From: Sialis fuliginosa
Lineage: Eukaryota > Arthropoda > Insecta > Megaloptera > Sialidae
Assembly: GCA_961205875.1 (NCBI GenBank)
Contig: OY540813.1
Span: 17,331,001-17,395,000, forward strand
Direction: 5' to 3'
DNA length: 64,000 nucleotides
The translations under genes and the position numbers were made by a program. Below are positions 1 through 11,939 of the stretch, piece after piece (positions within the stretch are counted from its first letter, which is position 1; each line of letters starts with the position of its first letter). The notes beneath the pieces were generated by a model. The model had not been told where the DNA came from. It did no database searches and was given only the letters and a program-made list of their open reading frames with translations.

Positions 1-6
1 TGGCAC

Positions 7-276
7 TAGGGTGACCAGATTTTAGTTTTGGTAAACCCTGAGATGTAAATGAAGACCCCTTTTTTATTTTATCTTATCTATTTTTTTTTATTTTCATAAA
101 ATTTATTACCATAATCTGCACTTTTATGTCCCCTGATCTATTTTTGACGACCTTTTTTTTTTTTTTAGCCGTCATTTTTTACAAAACCCGGAGAAATTGC
201 ACCCAAACCCTGAGCCCGGAGATCCAGTATGCAAACCCTGAGACTCCGGGTCAAAACCGGAGACCTGGTCACCCTA
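7..276. mobile_element. hAT-type MITE with AGGGTGACCAG termini
   Basis: The left end reads TAGGGTGACCAGA and the right end reads CTGGTCACCCTA, an inverted pair of about 12 bp. The body is non-coding and contains several CCCGGAG/ACCCTGAG words. Termini of this kind are common in short hAT-derived elements. The right flank is TTGGCAAC and the six visible left-flank bases are TGGCAC, which resembles a diverged target duplication cut by the window edge. Class is inferred from the termini. Confidence 0.6.
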
Positions 277-344
277 ATTGGCAACCCGAAAAAATAGCAT
301 TTTTTATTTACGAGAATTCGTGAACGTAAAAAATGACACGCACA

Positions 345-373
345 TACGTACACACACACACACACACACACAG
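345..373. repeat. (CA)n microsatellite
   Basis: A run of CA dinucleotides lies between the two MITEs. No function is suggested. Confidence 0.9.
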
Positions 374-418
374 GCATCTTTTTGAAAATAGTGTAAATAT
401 ACTATAGTGACCTTAAAA

Positions 419-816
419 TAAAGTTACCAGACGTCCCGGATTGTGCGGGACAGTCCCGGATTTGAGAGGCCTGTCCCGCATCACAAATTGTCCCGGAAAA
501 TGTCCCGGATTAGACATTCATAACATTATACATGATAGTGCAGTTTACAAAATGTTATTCAGATCAGAAAAAAATGCTTATCTTAATTTGAAGACCTTTT
601 TTTTTAGTATATTGTCAAAAAAAAAAAGGTCTTTAGATTTTATTCAAACTGTAAAATGTCAATTTTATCTATCTAAAATAAAAAAACTATTGTTAAAATT
701 TTTATAAAAAATTATTTTTATTAAATTTTTTTATTTTATTTTTATTAAAAATATTTTTTTCGTATGTGTGGGGGGGAGGTGTCCCGCATCAGGGTTTTAG
801 AATTCTGGTCACTTTA
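419..816. mobile_element. hAT-type MITE with 8-bp target duplication
   Basis: The inverted ends are TAAAGTTACCAGA on the left and, reversed, TAAAGTGACCAGA on the right. They are flanked by exact 8-bp direct repeats CCTTAAAA (411-418 and 817-824), the target-duplication length of hAT elements. Several GTCCCGGA/GTCCCGCA words lie inside both ends. There is no transposase; the short open frames inside are chance. Confidence 0.8.
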
Positions 817-1346
817 CCTTAAAACATACAATTATGTTGAAATTTTTGATTTTGATTTTCGAACCGATTACAATAACTTCCAGTTCGGAATAAAAACACG
901 TTGCATCCGTTGCATGTTCTATAGTTCGGGGAGTCCCATTAATTGTCTATTAATAATCTACGTAAGCCGTTATTACACTATAAAATATATTTTCAAAAAC
1001 AATATTCTCTTATTATTTTAACTAGTGCGCTTTTTTGATATATTTTAAGCTATTGTAATATAATACATATTTTTATATACATACATATTAAATATGTTTA
1101 ATGCTTACTTATATTGCGAATTATTTATATGAGTACTTCAATGAATCATTTATAAAAATAATTCGCTAACTCAGTGTGTCTCAGTCTTCAACATGGCTGT
1201 TCGATTACATTGTTATAAAAACTTTCTCACATACTCAAATGATCACAGTTTCAAATATGCAGTTGCATCATTTCAATAACAATTTCAGTTGTTAATTTTG
1301 ATATCATATATCATAGTGGAAAGTTGAATTTTTTTTGCTATTCAAT

Positions 1347-4300
1347 ATGGAAAAGACTAAAACAACAGGTAAATGAATTTCATATTAGTTATAATATTTA
1401 TAAATTACCTATAGGTATATATTTGCGTATTTCGGCTACATTTTTGACAAATATTAATTCTACGCAGAATGAATTTTCTTCAAAATATTGTCATTTAAAT
1501 ATATCAATTCTTTATTCAAATATAATCAGCATTTTTTGTCCATATACCTAGATATTATACTGTGCTATTATAATCAGTTTTAAATTTTAGAAAATGTTAC
1601 TCAAAATAATAATGAAATGACATCATTGTTATTCAAAGTTATAAAAAAACTTTATACTCAGAATATTAAAAAAAATGGAAGTACTGAAAGTATTACCGAC
1701 AGTAAATTATATAACGAAATCAATAATTCATCAAGTGAGGGTACTTTTAAAGAAAAAATGGATCGTTATTTGAAAGATAATTTTGCAACAAATAAATTTT
1801 TACCAACTTATAGAGATGAATTTGCAAGAACATTAGAAAAGGCAAAACCTTTTTATTTGTTTTATTCAGCTTTGGAAAATTCTATTCCGACACATGAAGA
1901 TTTATATTCGATTTCATTTCAAGGTATGTATAAAATGTATAACTATGGTATATGTATAAGTATCTCATTGAATACGATAAGAACTTATCAGTGTTATCAC
2001 ATTTTCAACCGAAATTATAGTTGGAAGAGAAGGGGGTATACAAAATTTGTTTATCTAAATTAACAAAATCTAAATTTAGATTTATTTTTGTTTCTAACCG
2101 ACTTACTGGTGACAAAACACTTTAATTTACTTATTGGTACTTTTTACTGTAAATGAAATTTTATTTAGAGAAAAATAGTAGAACATATATGTAATATAAA
2201 ATGTAATTTAGCTCCCAACTAACGCTATCTACCAGGTATTAAATATAAATGACAACCACTCACAGATGTAGCGAATGAAATTAAACATATAATGACTTTG
2301 ATGCATGTGTATTAAGTAGAAATCAGTAACTTAAAATAAATTCTACCAAGTATACCTCATAAAATGCATAACATTTACATTATTATTACAGATTTAAAAT
2401 ATCGAGCAATTTCACAACAATTTGACACCTATCTGATAGCGTTAGCTGGGAGCTAATTTGCATTTGTAGCCAAGCAAATTCTTTATAATACCGGGCATTA
2501 GAGGATTTGTATTTGAAAAGTCATAACCATAATTTTTGTATGTTATTTGTTATAATACTCTTAAATTAAACCCATATAAGATAAAATAAATATGATTGTC
2601 TATTATTTATAGATTTACTAGATCCAAGTCTAGGAGAACTCTCTGAATCATTGCAAATAAATACTTGTGTTGATTTACACTGGCTATGGGCTCAATACCA
2701 TGCAGCTGGTTATAGGTAAATTTGGATCCCTTTGACAGTATAATTTGATATTCAATCTCAAATCTTTAACTGTACAAGTGAAAAGATGCATTTATCAATT
2801 AAGTACCCATTGAGAAACTTGTTTTTGTATGATGTAAAAACTATCAAAATGCTAGATATCAATTTCAGAACTATATGTATATGTTTCGAAAAATTCTTCA
2901 GGTATATTTTTCCGAAACAACTCAGAAGTATGTTTTCTCACTTGTATAGTTTATGTGTGGCTTATAGTGTATCACATTTGTGAAAGTAGAACAATTTGAA
3001 GATCTAAATGGTATTTACTATCCTTAAATTTATATACAGGCGAGAATAAAAGAAAAATTGAAATTTGTGTATTTAATTTATTTTAGTGACAAACCTATGC
3101 TGCTGTTATATGGAAAAGGTGAATTAAAAGATGAAAGCAAAGATTTTCCAAATATTGAAACTATCAAAATCGATAAAACATTTAAATATGATGCAGAACA
3201 TGCGTAAGTATTAAAACAAATATCATATTAATCTATTCAGTGTTGCAACTAGAAACAAACTGCAGTCATATAACCTGAGTTACAACTATACGACTAATGT
3301 TGCATTTTTTAAAATATTTTAGTACTCTGAATTACAAAAAAATTAATTCGTTTTGTTAGTTTCATTAATCAAGTTTTTCTGGGTTAAAAATATTACTGTT
3401 TCACACACAGAATAATAAAATAATTAACCATGTGTGTTTTTCATACACCACAATATAACAATATGTACAGCAGTTCTAGTTAAAAATTTTAAATTAATTT
3501 TCTTTTCTAGGAAAATATCTTTATTGCATTACAAAGATGGAAGTATGAGAGTTATTGTATCCACATCTGCACTAAATGAAGAATGGGACTCATGTTATCA
3601 AGGGTAAATTTATGATAATATTTTGTATGTAATTTGAAAATTAACCACAAGATATATAACTGTTGCAATATCACTAACACGTGCGCTAATAAAGATAGAT
3701 TCAAACATACCACATTGCTCCTAGTATTATCTAATCTAAACACGTTTAAGTTGTTTCCATGGTTACCACATATCGTGTGAAACCAATGTTTTTAGTACAG
3801 AGAATTATGACCAGCCAATCAGAGCTCAATAGACGTTTATTACTTTGAATTTTTGCTCTAGTTGTTATAACACCTCTATATTTTATATAATTACTTAAAT
3901 ATTTACAGAACTATTTGAAACGTTTACAATTTAAAATAATGTTTAATATTTTTTTTTTAGATTTTGGGTCAGTCCAACATGTCCACCATTGAAAAAATTT
4001 GCTGATTCTACATCAGGAAATGGACGGACTAATTTTAAGAATGATTTATTAGATTTTTTAAATGCATTTCTTAATAACTGTGGTATACAGCAGTTAAAAA
4101 AATGGATAACAATCATTAAAAATACCGATTTTTCTCATATAAAGTAAATTAATTTATCAATTATTTAAAAAAAAGTATTTTATTTCATAGAACAATTTAA
4201 AATAATCACATTTGTTTTAGTGTCTTTTTAATTACGACAGTGGCAGGTACGCATCATTGTGACAATAAATACGGCCACCTGAAACTTGCCTCATTACTTT

Positions 4301-5826
4301 CTCAACACTTATCAATTTCTGAACATGAATCTAAAGATTGAAAAGTTATAGCGCAAGCTTCTAGTATTGGTTTTCTTGGAAACAAATCTGCAGGTTCTTG
4401 GTTCAATGGAGAATTAAGACAAAGTTTCAGTAAGGACAATAATTACACACATTCAAACAATCTACCAAACATATGTATAGTTTACCCTACAAAGAGAAAT
4501 ATAGAGTCCAGTTCGGAATTATCAGAAAATGCTCATAGGTTATCATTTCGAGAAGAATTTTACAGAAAAGAACCATGGGTGAAAGGACTTTTATAGTAAG
4601 TAAAAATATTGAATCATAATAAACCAATGAATTTTTCAGATTGTTAAAATTTAGGAAAAACAGCAAACATGTTGTTGATAATACAAAATGAAATTACCAC
4701 TGTTATATGTACATACTCTAGTTGCTAGGACCAGGTGTTACTCTGGAATAAAAAAATATAAGTATTCACTGCTCAGATTTTTTGTGCGATAGCATGATAT
4801 ACGTACTACCATACATGCACGAATGTTCTCAATAATTTGTTTGCATTAAATGTGTTAAAGCAGCTTTTCCTATGTCAAGAAAAAAAGGTGCCGGAACACC
4901 ATTCCACCACGTTACAAAAATCAATTTTATGTAGTTTATGCCATTACTAAGATAATGCGAGTTGAATATAGCTTTGATAGTTGTTTGTGAGGATTATTTT
5001 AGCACGTTCATGGACACATATTTCTTATCCACTAGTATAGACATATACCATAAATTTCTTATTTTTTTTTTTTTGGAATATTTCGTTTTCGATTGAATCG
5101 TTATAGATGACATTTGAGACATTTTATTACAGACATTTTTTTTATAGGGACAATACTTACTATGTACTATCATATAATTACTTTAGTTTCAATACGGCTA
5201 TAATAGTCTTTTTATTACAAATGTCTCGTTTTAATGTACGGTTATAGCCGTCATTTCCTGAATAAGAGATTTGATTTTGGCGGATATAGGTATTTGGTAT
5301 GGTATTTTCAATAATTAAAAATCATGAACAAATCATTCATTGACTGTGGTGATGGTATTTAATTTTTAAAATCTTGTGTACTTTTTTGTTAATTTGATTA
5401 TATTCTGACCTTGTATAATTAACAATGTGTATTTTTACCCTAGTCCTAATTGAGTTCAATATAAATATTTTAATTATATATTTAACTTTTAGCCAATGGA
5501 AAGCATCACAACAACATAGAAATTTTAATATTCCTAATATCAAAACATATTGTCGAGTGTCTCCTGATAACAGTAAAATGGCATGGTTCATGTTAACCAG
5601 TGCAAATATTTCAAGATCCGGATGGGGTTTTGTAAGTCATAGAGATAATAAATTTGTCAACAAAGCTTATGAAGCAGGTGTTCTATTCTTACCTAAATTT
5701 ATAAATAAAGAAAAAACGTTTAAAATTGCTTATAATAATACAAATAATAATATTCCATTTCCATATGATCTTCCTCTAACACAATATGAAAGCAGAGATG
5801 AGCCATACTTAAAAAATGATGATTAA
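1347..5826 (+). pseudogene. Tdp1: Tdp1-like tyrosyl-DNA phosphodiesterase, degenerate active site and in-frame TGA
   Basis: Tdp1 removes topoisomerase I peptides from DNA 3' ends. Eight exons join in frame with GT-AG borders: 1347-1368, 1591-1923, 2613-2715, 3087-3203, 3511-3603, 3961-4143, 4221-4595 and 5493-5826 (1560 nt, 520 codons with the stop). Family landmarks are SALENSIPTHEDLYSISFQ (N-terminal part), NIKTYCRVSPDNSKMAWF and TSANISRSGWG near the C-terminus. Motif 1 keeps H191-x-K193, but its Asn is Ala (TSA, residue 212). In motif 2 the catalytic His is Asn (PNIKTY, residue 424); K426 and N447, 23 residues after 424 as in the human enzyme, remain. Codon 324 (4339-4341) is TGA where a Trp is expected, so translation would stop after 323 residues. 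The long N-terminal tail of vertebrate Tdp1 is absent. Either a young pseudogene, a non-catalytic paralogue with one base error, or a readthrough case. The family call is firm; pseudogene status is inferred. Confidence 0.82.
2211..2497. mobile_element. Harbinger-related MITE in Tdp1 intron 2
   Basis: It ends in TTTATAATACCGGGCA, the same terminus as the two larger elements at 19829-24393. An inner inverted pair (GCTCCCAACTAACGCTATC at 2211; GATAGCGTTAGCTGGGAGC near 2436) brackets the body. TTA flanks both sides (2208-2210, 2498-2500), which fits the 3-bp TWA target of PIF/Harbinger elements. The outermost part of the left terminus appears to be missing. Non-coding. Confidence 0.65.
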
Positions 5827-6025
5827 TTTTTTACTATATTTTCTATATACTATTAAAATTTATACCAGTGTTAATTTTTTTCTATTAATTTTTATGTGAC
5901 AAATGATATATTAAAATATATACATATACAACATTGTACGTATATATTAAAATAAGAAGCAGTTAATTTTTTGAATTCAAAATATATATGAGCTATTACT
6001 TTGAACCCTAAGCTCTTATTGTTAG

Positions 6026-6197
6026 TGTTGAGAAAGTGATTTTAGTATTGTCAGGTTAACGTGTGGCTAACTTAAGAGAAGACAAAATAATAATAAGAGT
6101 GTGTTATGGAGAAAGGTTGTTAAATATGATTTTGATAAAACAATGTAATGTTTAATAAAGGATTAAAGTATAAAGTGTTATAACTATTATTCTAACA
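6026..6197 (+). repeat. 5' LTR of copia element
   Basis: 172 bp, starting TGTTGAGAAAG and ending TCTAACA, with the usual TG...CA ends. It contains AATAAAGG, a probable polyadenylation signal. The sequence just after it, TGGTAGCAAGAG (6198-6209), is in the position of the tRNA primer-binding site. Confidence 0.95.
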
Positions 6198-6319
6198 TGG
6201 TAGCAAGAGTACGTGGTTTGTAAAATTTAATGAAAAAGATAAAGTAAAGAAGAATAAATAAAAAAACGTGGTTAACCTAAAAAAAAGAAACAAAAACGAT
6301 TATTGAACATTATGTGAAA

Positions 6320-9300
6320 ATGGCCAACAATCGAAAAGAAGAATTGATGCTGCAAATTTTCGATGGAACACATTACGAGAAATGGAAATTTAGATTAACA
6401 TTATTTCTGGAAATGAAGGAATGTAGTGAAGTGATTACATTACTAAAGAAGCCAGAAGGTATAAAAGAGGCAGAGTGGAAAAAGAAAGAAATCAAAGCAA
6501 AGAACTATATAGTTAACAGCATAACAAACACACAATTAGAATTGATAATCTCAGAAGATTCAGCAAAAAATATGATAAATAAACTAGATGAAATCTATTT
6601 AATGAAAAACAGTGCAGTCAAATTATTATGCAAAAGAAAATTACTCCAACTAAAGATGAAAGATAATGAAGAGCCAACAGAATTTTTCAATGAATTCGAA
6701 CAACAAATAAATAAACTCAAAAATGCAGGAGAAGTTGTGAACAATGAAGATAAACTAAATTATTTACTGTTAGCATTACCTGAGAACATGTCACATATAG
6801 TCGATGTAATAGACGCTTTACCAGAGAAGGATAAATCTGTGGAATACATTAAAAGTAAAATGATAGTTGAATTTCAAAAACGACAAAGTACAAATGAGAG
6901 AGCTAAGAGTAACTTTCAAGCATTCAATTCTCAAACGCGAAGAAATATAAGTAGTACATATCAACAAGCTAATAAACAGTCATCAAGTAACAATTACAAT
7001 TCGAAAAATTACTACAATGATCAATCAAGTAGATCACGAAATTACCAAATGTCAGGAGGCGCAAGATATTCAAGCAAGACAAATAATTCATGGAAACAGT
7101 GTTACAAGTGTGGTTTATTTGGTCACATAGAACGCTTTTGTCGAACAAATATGAGTTATCGTGATACATCAAGACAATTTAGTAGAAGCAATTCAACAAG
7201 AATAGCTGGAAATTCTATGGTTGAAGACAATGACAGTAAAAATTCATTTCCGGTAGAAGTTATGTCATCAAAACTTGAACAAGATAATAAAAATAAACAA
7301 TCGTTACAAGAAAACAAAGAAAATATTAAGTGGCTATTGGATAGTGGATGCTCGGATCATATTGTAAATACAGACAAATATTTTTCTGAATGTGTAAATT
7401 TAGAAAGTCCTGTTAATGTCAAAGTAGGTGATGGTTACTCACTACAATCTGAAAAGAAAGGAACAATTGTCAGTTATTTTAATGTTTCAAATGAACTGAT
7501 AGAAACTGAAATTAAAAATGTTTATTATGTACCAAAAATGGAACGAAATTTACTGAGCGTTTCAAGTATTTTAAATCAAAACAATAGCATTCTTTTTGAA
7601 AAGGACAGTGCTAACATATACAACAGAGAAGGTGAATTAATTGCGATTGGTAAACAAAACAAAAAACTATTTGAATTACATGGAATCGCTGCTAATAATA
7701 AACACAACAAAGCAAATACGTATAAATGTAATATGGATATGACAAATAAAGAAAGATGGCATAGAATTTTGGGGCATGTAAATTTCAAAGTCTTAAAACA
7801 GTTAAGTAATTGTCAACTACTTGAAGGGATGCCAAAAAGGATGGAAGATGATTTTTTGAAATGTGAAATATGTTTAGAAAATAAAATGTCAAATTTGAAG
7901 TTTGATAACAATAGAAGCAGAGCCAATGATCTCCTTGAAATAGTACATACAGATGTGAACGGACCAATAAAACAAACAGGTCACAAAGGTGAAAAATTCT
8001 TTGTAGCATTCATTGATGATTACAGTAAAATTGCAGTGGTATATTGTATAAAACAAAAAAGTGAAGTCTACGATCGATTTGTTGAATATATTAAATTGAT
8101 GCAAAATCAAACTGGTAGAAGAGTTAAGGAAGTTCGTTGTGACAATGGAAGAGAATATATAAACAAACAATTTTACGATTTAGCAAGAAATGAAGGTTTT
8201 TATTTAAGACCTGGACCGCCTTACACACATGAACTCAATGGAGTAGCTGAAAGATATAATAGAACCATAATGGATAGAGCTCGATGTCTACTTTCAGAAG
8301 CTAAGTTGGATAAGAAATACTGGCCAGAATGTGTATATACAGCTGCTTACATTGGAAATAGACTATTAACAAATACAAAATTAAAGAGAACTCCGTATGA
8401 AATATTCTTTAACAAGAAGCCTGATGTATCAAACTTACGTTTATTTGGAAGCGTAGCTTATGTGAGAGTTCCTGAAGAAATAAGATCTTCGAAATTAAAT
8501 GCAAAGGCAGTAAAAGGTATCTTAATTGGTTATACAGATACAGGGTATAGAATACTGGTTGATGATAAAATAATAACTAGTCGAAATGTGCAATTTATTG
8601 AAGAGAATACAAAATATATTAGATTTAGAGATGATTATAGTACTGATAAAGAAAATGAAGAACTTCATCTCGAAGAAGATGAAGAACCGAAGATTGATAA
8701 AATGAATAACATTGAAGATACGGAAGAAATTAAAGAAGTTAGAAAAATTGAACGTCCAAGACGAGAAACAAAGTTACCAAAGAAATATGAAGACCATGTG
8801 ATTCATATAAATTATGTAAATGCGACAATACCTGAGAATTATGAAGAAGCTACAAATTGTTCAGAATCAAAGAAATGGAAAAAAGCAATGGAAGAAGAAA
8901 TTCACAGTTTAGAAAGTAATGATACCTGGACATTAGTAAATACACCAATTGATAAACGAATTATTGAAGTAAAATGGATTTATCGAATTAAGTCAGATGG
9001 CAAATATAAAGCTCGAGTTGTTGCTAAAGGTTTTCAACAAATATACCAAGAAGATGAAGAAATATATGCACCGGTTGCAAGAATGAATACACTAAAAATA
9101 TTATTGTCAGTTGCTTGTGTAAACAGTTGGGAAATTGAACAAATGGATGTTGAAACAGCTTTTTTGAATGGTGATATTAAAACAGAAGTATACATTTATC
9201 CTCCAGATGGATACAAAACAAAGCCGAACAAGGTTTGTTTGCTAAAGAAATCGTTATATGGTTTACGAGAAAGCCCAAGAGATTGGTATGAATGTTTTCA

Positions 9301-10345
9301 TAATTTCATGGCAAGTGTTAACTTTAAACGATCCAACTATGATTATTGCTTGTATACAGGAAAAATGAATAACAATCAAATGTACATTATTTTATATGTA
9401 GATGATTTATTAATTTGTGGAGCTGATAAAAAGACTATTGATATGATGAAAACAGTATTAAATCGAAGATTTCGTATGAAAGATCTAAACCAAATTAAAA
9501 ATTATTTAGGAATTGAAATTGAATACTATCCTAGTGAAAAGAAAATGTTACTAAGCCAGCAAAAATACATAGAAAGCTTAGCTGAAAAATATCAAATTGA
9601 AGATTCAAAAACTTTTAAAACACCAATGGAAATTAACTTAAAATTAGAGCCAGCAGAAAGTGTTGATAATAAAGTAAAATATAGAAATGTAATTGGAGCT
9701 TTATTATATATAGCTAACGGAACTAGACCGGACGTATCCTTCCCAGTGAACTATTTGAGTCGTTATCAAAACTGTTACAATGGTACACATTACAAATATG
9801 CTCTACGCATTCTGAAATATTTGTATTCATCTCGACATATCAAACTTAAATATGATTCTCACTTTACTGAAGAAATTGACGCCTACGTAGATGCTGATTG
9901 GGCAGCAGATATAATCGACAGAAAATCAACAACTGGAATATTAATAAGAGTTTACGGAAATCCAGTGTTATGGAAAACGCAAAAACAAAAAACAGTTTCA
10001 AGAGCCTCTACTCACGCAGAGTATTATGCCCTAGCAGACTGTGTAGAAGAAGTGTTACCTGTTAAAGGAATTCTAAGTGATTTAGAAGTGATAATTGACT
10101 TTCCAGTGACTATTAATGAAGACAATACAGGAGCCATCGCGCTCGCTGAAAAAGGGAAATTTGTGAAAAATTCAAAACATATAGACGTTAGTTATCAATT
10201 TGTAAATGATTTAAAAAAGAAAAATGTAATAAGTATAAGAAAAATTTCAACTGACGATCAGATCGCAGACATACTAACAAAATCCTTAGGGAGATGTAAA
10301 TTCGAAAAATTTAGAGATTTGTTAAATTTAAAATATGATGAATAA
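6320..10345 (+). CDS. copia gag-pol polyprotein (gag, protease, integrase, RT, RNase H)
   Basis: One uninterrupted frame of 1341 residues from ATG at 6320; an in-frame GTG six bases upstream is not needed. In order: a copia-type gag region (about residues 5-200); a CCHC zinc knuckle CYKCGLFGHIERFC (about 261-274); aspartic protease WLLDSGCSDHI (about 341); integrase zinc-binding HHCC (WHRILGHVN ... CEIC, about 480-520); an integrase core with HTDVNG, RCDNGREY and NGVAERYNR carrying the D, D, E residues (about 545, 607, 643); reverse transcriptase with DVETAFLNGD and YVDDLL (about 1027); RNase H with DADWAAD and KHIDVSYQF. Integrase before RT is the copia order. There are no stops or frameshifts, so the element may be competent. 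Gag and pol are fused in one frame, as in Drosophila copia. Confidence 0.97.
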   Translation: MANNRKEELMLQIFDGTHYEKWKFRLTLFLEMKECSEVITLLKKPEGIKEAEWKKKEIKAKNYIVNSITNTQLELIISEDSAKNMINKLDEIYLMKNSAVKLLCKRKLLQLKMKDNEEPTEFFNEFEQQINKLKNAGEVVNNEDKLNYLLLALPENMSHIVDVIDALPEKDKSVEYIKSKMIVEFQKRQSTNERAKSNFQAFNSQTRRNISSTYQQANKQSSSNNYNSKNYYNDQSSRSRNYQMSGGARYSSKTNNSWKQCYKCGLFGHIERFCRTNMSYRDTSRQFSRSNSTRIAGNSMVEDNDSKNSFPVEVMSSKLEQDNKNKQSLQENKENIKWLLDSGCSDHIVNTDKYFSECVNLESPVNVKVGDGYSLQSEKKGTIVSYFNVSNELIETEIKNVYYVPKMERNLLSVSSILNQNNSILFEKDSANIYNREGELIAIGKQNKKLFELHGIAANNKHNKANTYKCNMDMTNKERWHRILGHVNFKVLKQLSNCQLLEGMPKRMEDDFLKCEICLENKMSNLKFDNNRSRANDLLEIVHTDVNGPIKQTGHKGEKFFVAFIDDYSKIAVVYCIKQKSEVYDRFVEYIKLMQNQTGRRVKEVRCDNGREYINKQFYDLARNEGFYLRPGPPYTHELNGVAERYNRTIMDRARCLLSEAKLDKKYWPECVYTAAYIGNRLLTNTKLKRTPYEIFFNKKPDVSNLRLFGSVAYVRVPEEIRSSKLNAKAVKGILIGYTDTGYRILVDDKIITSRNVQFIEENTKYIRFRDDYSTDKENEELHLEEDEEPKIDKMNNIEDTEEIKEVRKIERPRRETKLPKKYEDHVIHINYVNATIPENYEEATNCSESKKWKKAMEEEIHSLESNDTWTLVNTPIDKRIIEVKWIYRIKSDGKYKARVVAKGFQQIYQEDEEIYAPVARMNTLKILLSVACVNSWEIEQMDVETAFLNGDIKTEVYIYPPDGYKTKPNKVCLLKKSLYGLRESPRDWYECFHNFMASVNFKRSNYDYCLYTGKMNNNQMYIILYVDDLLICGADKKTIDMMKTVLNRRFRMKDLNQIKNYLGIEIEYYPSEKKMLLSQQKYIESLAEKYQIEDSKTFKTPMEINLKLEPAESVDNKVKYRNVIGALLYIANGTRPDVSFPVNYLSRYQNCYNGTHYKYALRILKYLYSSRHIKLKYDSHFTEEIDAYVDADWAADIIDRKSTTGILIRVYGNPVLWKTQKQKTVSRASTHAEYYALADCVEEVLPVKGILSDLEVIIDFPVTINEDNTGAIALAEKGKFVKNSKHIDVSYQFVNDLKKKNVISIRKISTDDQIADILTKSLGRCKFEKFRDLLNLKYDE

Positions 10346-10380
10346 TTTTTTTTGTATAAGTTTAAAAAAGGACAATATAA

Positions 10381-10393
10381 AATTAAGGAGGCG
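10381..10393 (+). other. Polypurine tract of copia element
   Basis: AATTAAGGAGGCG lies immediately before the 3' LTR, in the position of the plus-strand primer. Confidence 0.75.
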
Positions 10394-10565
10394 TGTTGAG
10401 AAAGTGATTTTAGTATTGTCAGGTTAACGTGTGGCTAACTTAAGAGAAGACAAAATAATAATAAGAGTGTGTTATGGAGAAAGGTTGTTAAATATGATTT
10501 TGATAAAACAATGTAATGTTTAATAAAGGATTAAAGTATAAAGTGTTATAACTATTATTCTAACA
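10394..10565 (+). repeat. 3' LTR of copia element
   Basis: 172 bp, matching the 5' LTR base for base as far as I can read, and followed by the GTTAG target duplication. Confidence 0.95.
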
Positions 10566-10570
10566 GTTAG

Positions 10571-11939
10571 ATTTACTGGTAGCGTGACTGATGCTATGAG
10601 GAAAACAATGTTATTTTGTTTTATATAACACTTTATTATAGAAACATAAATATTGTGAAAAGACAATACAATTAAAAATGTTATCACCAGAATTCAGCAG
10701 ATGCAATATACATTATTATTATCAGGTCGTTGAATTGACCAATAGTTCAAAGGGTTAAAAGTAGCATTTTGAGTTCGATTTTAAAAATTGGCTTTTTTAT
10801 AATATATCGTCGGTTTACAAGTAAAACACCAAGTATTTTTTTTTTTATTTTGGCTTAAGGACACTATCGACTGGTTGTATCAACAAAGTCATACAATATT
10901 GCCTTAATATTGAAATCTATATTTATAGGTTTTTACTAAAATTTCCTCAAAATCAAGTTTGTGTTTTTTGCTTATGAATCGATGATATAATATTTTATGT
11001 GGACTTATACCACTCAAATATGACATTCTGTTTTACTACATGTATTTAATTTTTTATATTATCTAACATATACTTATGTAATTAATTAATTTTGAGGTGT
11101 ACGACCAAATCAGTGGTGGTACACGAGCTATATTCATGAGTCCAGTAACAGTTTATGTTAAGATCAGACACATTCAACATAGTCAGTACGGCAGAAAATT
11201 GCCCTTTTGGAAGACACGACAAAATCCGAATGTGTTCAATCTGATACCAATTCGCATGGCCTCATCTGAATATAACTCGTGCATCGCTGCTGGACCAAAT
11301 CATGTATTATTGAAATACAAACATATAATATTTATAACTTTTTCTTTTTATGATTTCATTTTATATAATTTTATTTCAGATAAAATTATTTTGATTATAA
11401 CCATTATAACAATCAGAGGTTTTCTGAATTATTCATTACTAAAGGGAGTTTTTGAGCTTTATGAATTGTGTATCTCAATATATTTGTTAATATTATTCAA
11501 AAACTAAGGGTTTTCAGACAAAAACTTTAATGAAAACTGTAGCAGATGGTCTCTAAACAATTTTTTATATACAAAAGTGATATAACTCAAAAGTCAAAAT
11601 GACTAATTTCATGGCAAAAAATCGTGAATATTAAAGTTTTTATAAATAAAAAAAAAATTAGAGGCATATAAACATGTTTTTTTGTTTAATTTGTTTATAT
11701 TAAATAAAAAATATTTTTGTGAAAATCTTTCCAAAAGTTAATTTTTGTAGGTACCTAAAAATATTTTAAAAATATGTAACGTATGTAACTATTGGGATCT
11801 CTCATAGAACATAATTTAATAAAATAATAAAACCTAGTTAGTTGATTACTGAAACCAACTGAAACGACTGAAACCACTGAAACTATATTCATTACACAGA
11901 ACCAGAACATTATTCATTATTGAAACAGCTGTAGTAACT
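10571..11939. other. Non-coding AT-rich stretch with one unrecognised open frame
   Basis: This is host sequence between the copia insertion and the foldback structure. A frame at 11097-11507 starts at GTG and gives 136 residues. Its first 75 or so are of mixed, protein-like composition (for example GGTRAIFMSPVTVYVKIRHI), but I recognise no family and see no supporting splice structure. The rest is low-complexity AT. GAAAC-containing words cluster at 11850-11926. Confidence 0.4.

Larger units (their letters stand above)
6021..10570 (+). mobile_element. Complete Ty1/copia LTR retrotransposon
   Basis: The unit comprises a 5' LTR, primer-site region, one long gag-pol frame, a polypurine tract and a 3' LTR. 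It is flanked by the 5-bp target duplication GTTAG (6021-6025 and 10566-10570). The two LTRs read as identical, so insertion was recent. It sits about 200 bp downstream of the Tdp1 stop codon, in the same orientation as Tdp1. Confidence 0.97.

Noticed and set aside
5095-5270. Possible inverted repeat in the last Tdp1 intron (GAGACATTTTATTAC and partner)
   Set aside because: Matches are short and interrupted; borders and target duplication could not be defined.
6969-8170. Minus-strand open frames across the copia element
   Set aside because: They are shadows of the gag-pol coding frame.
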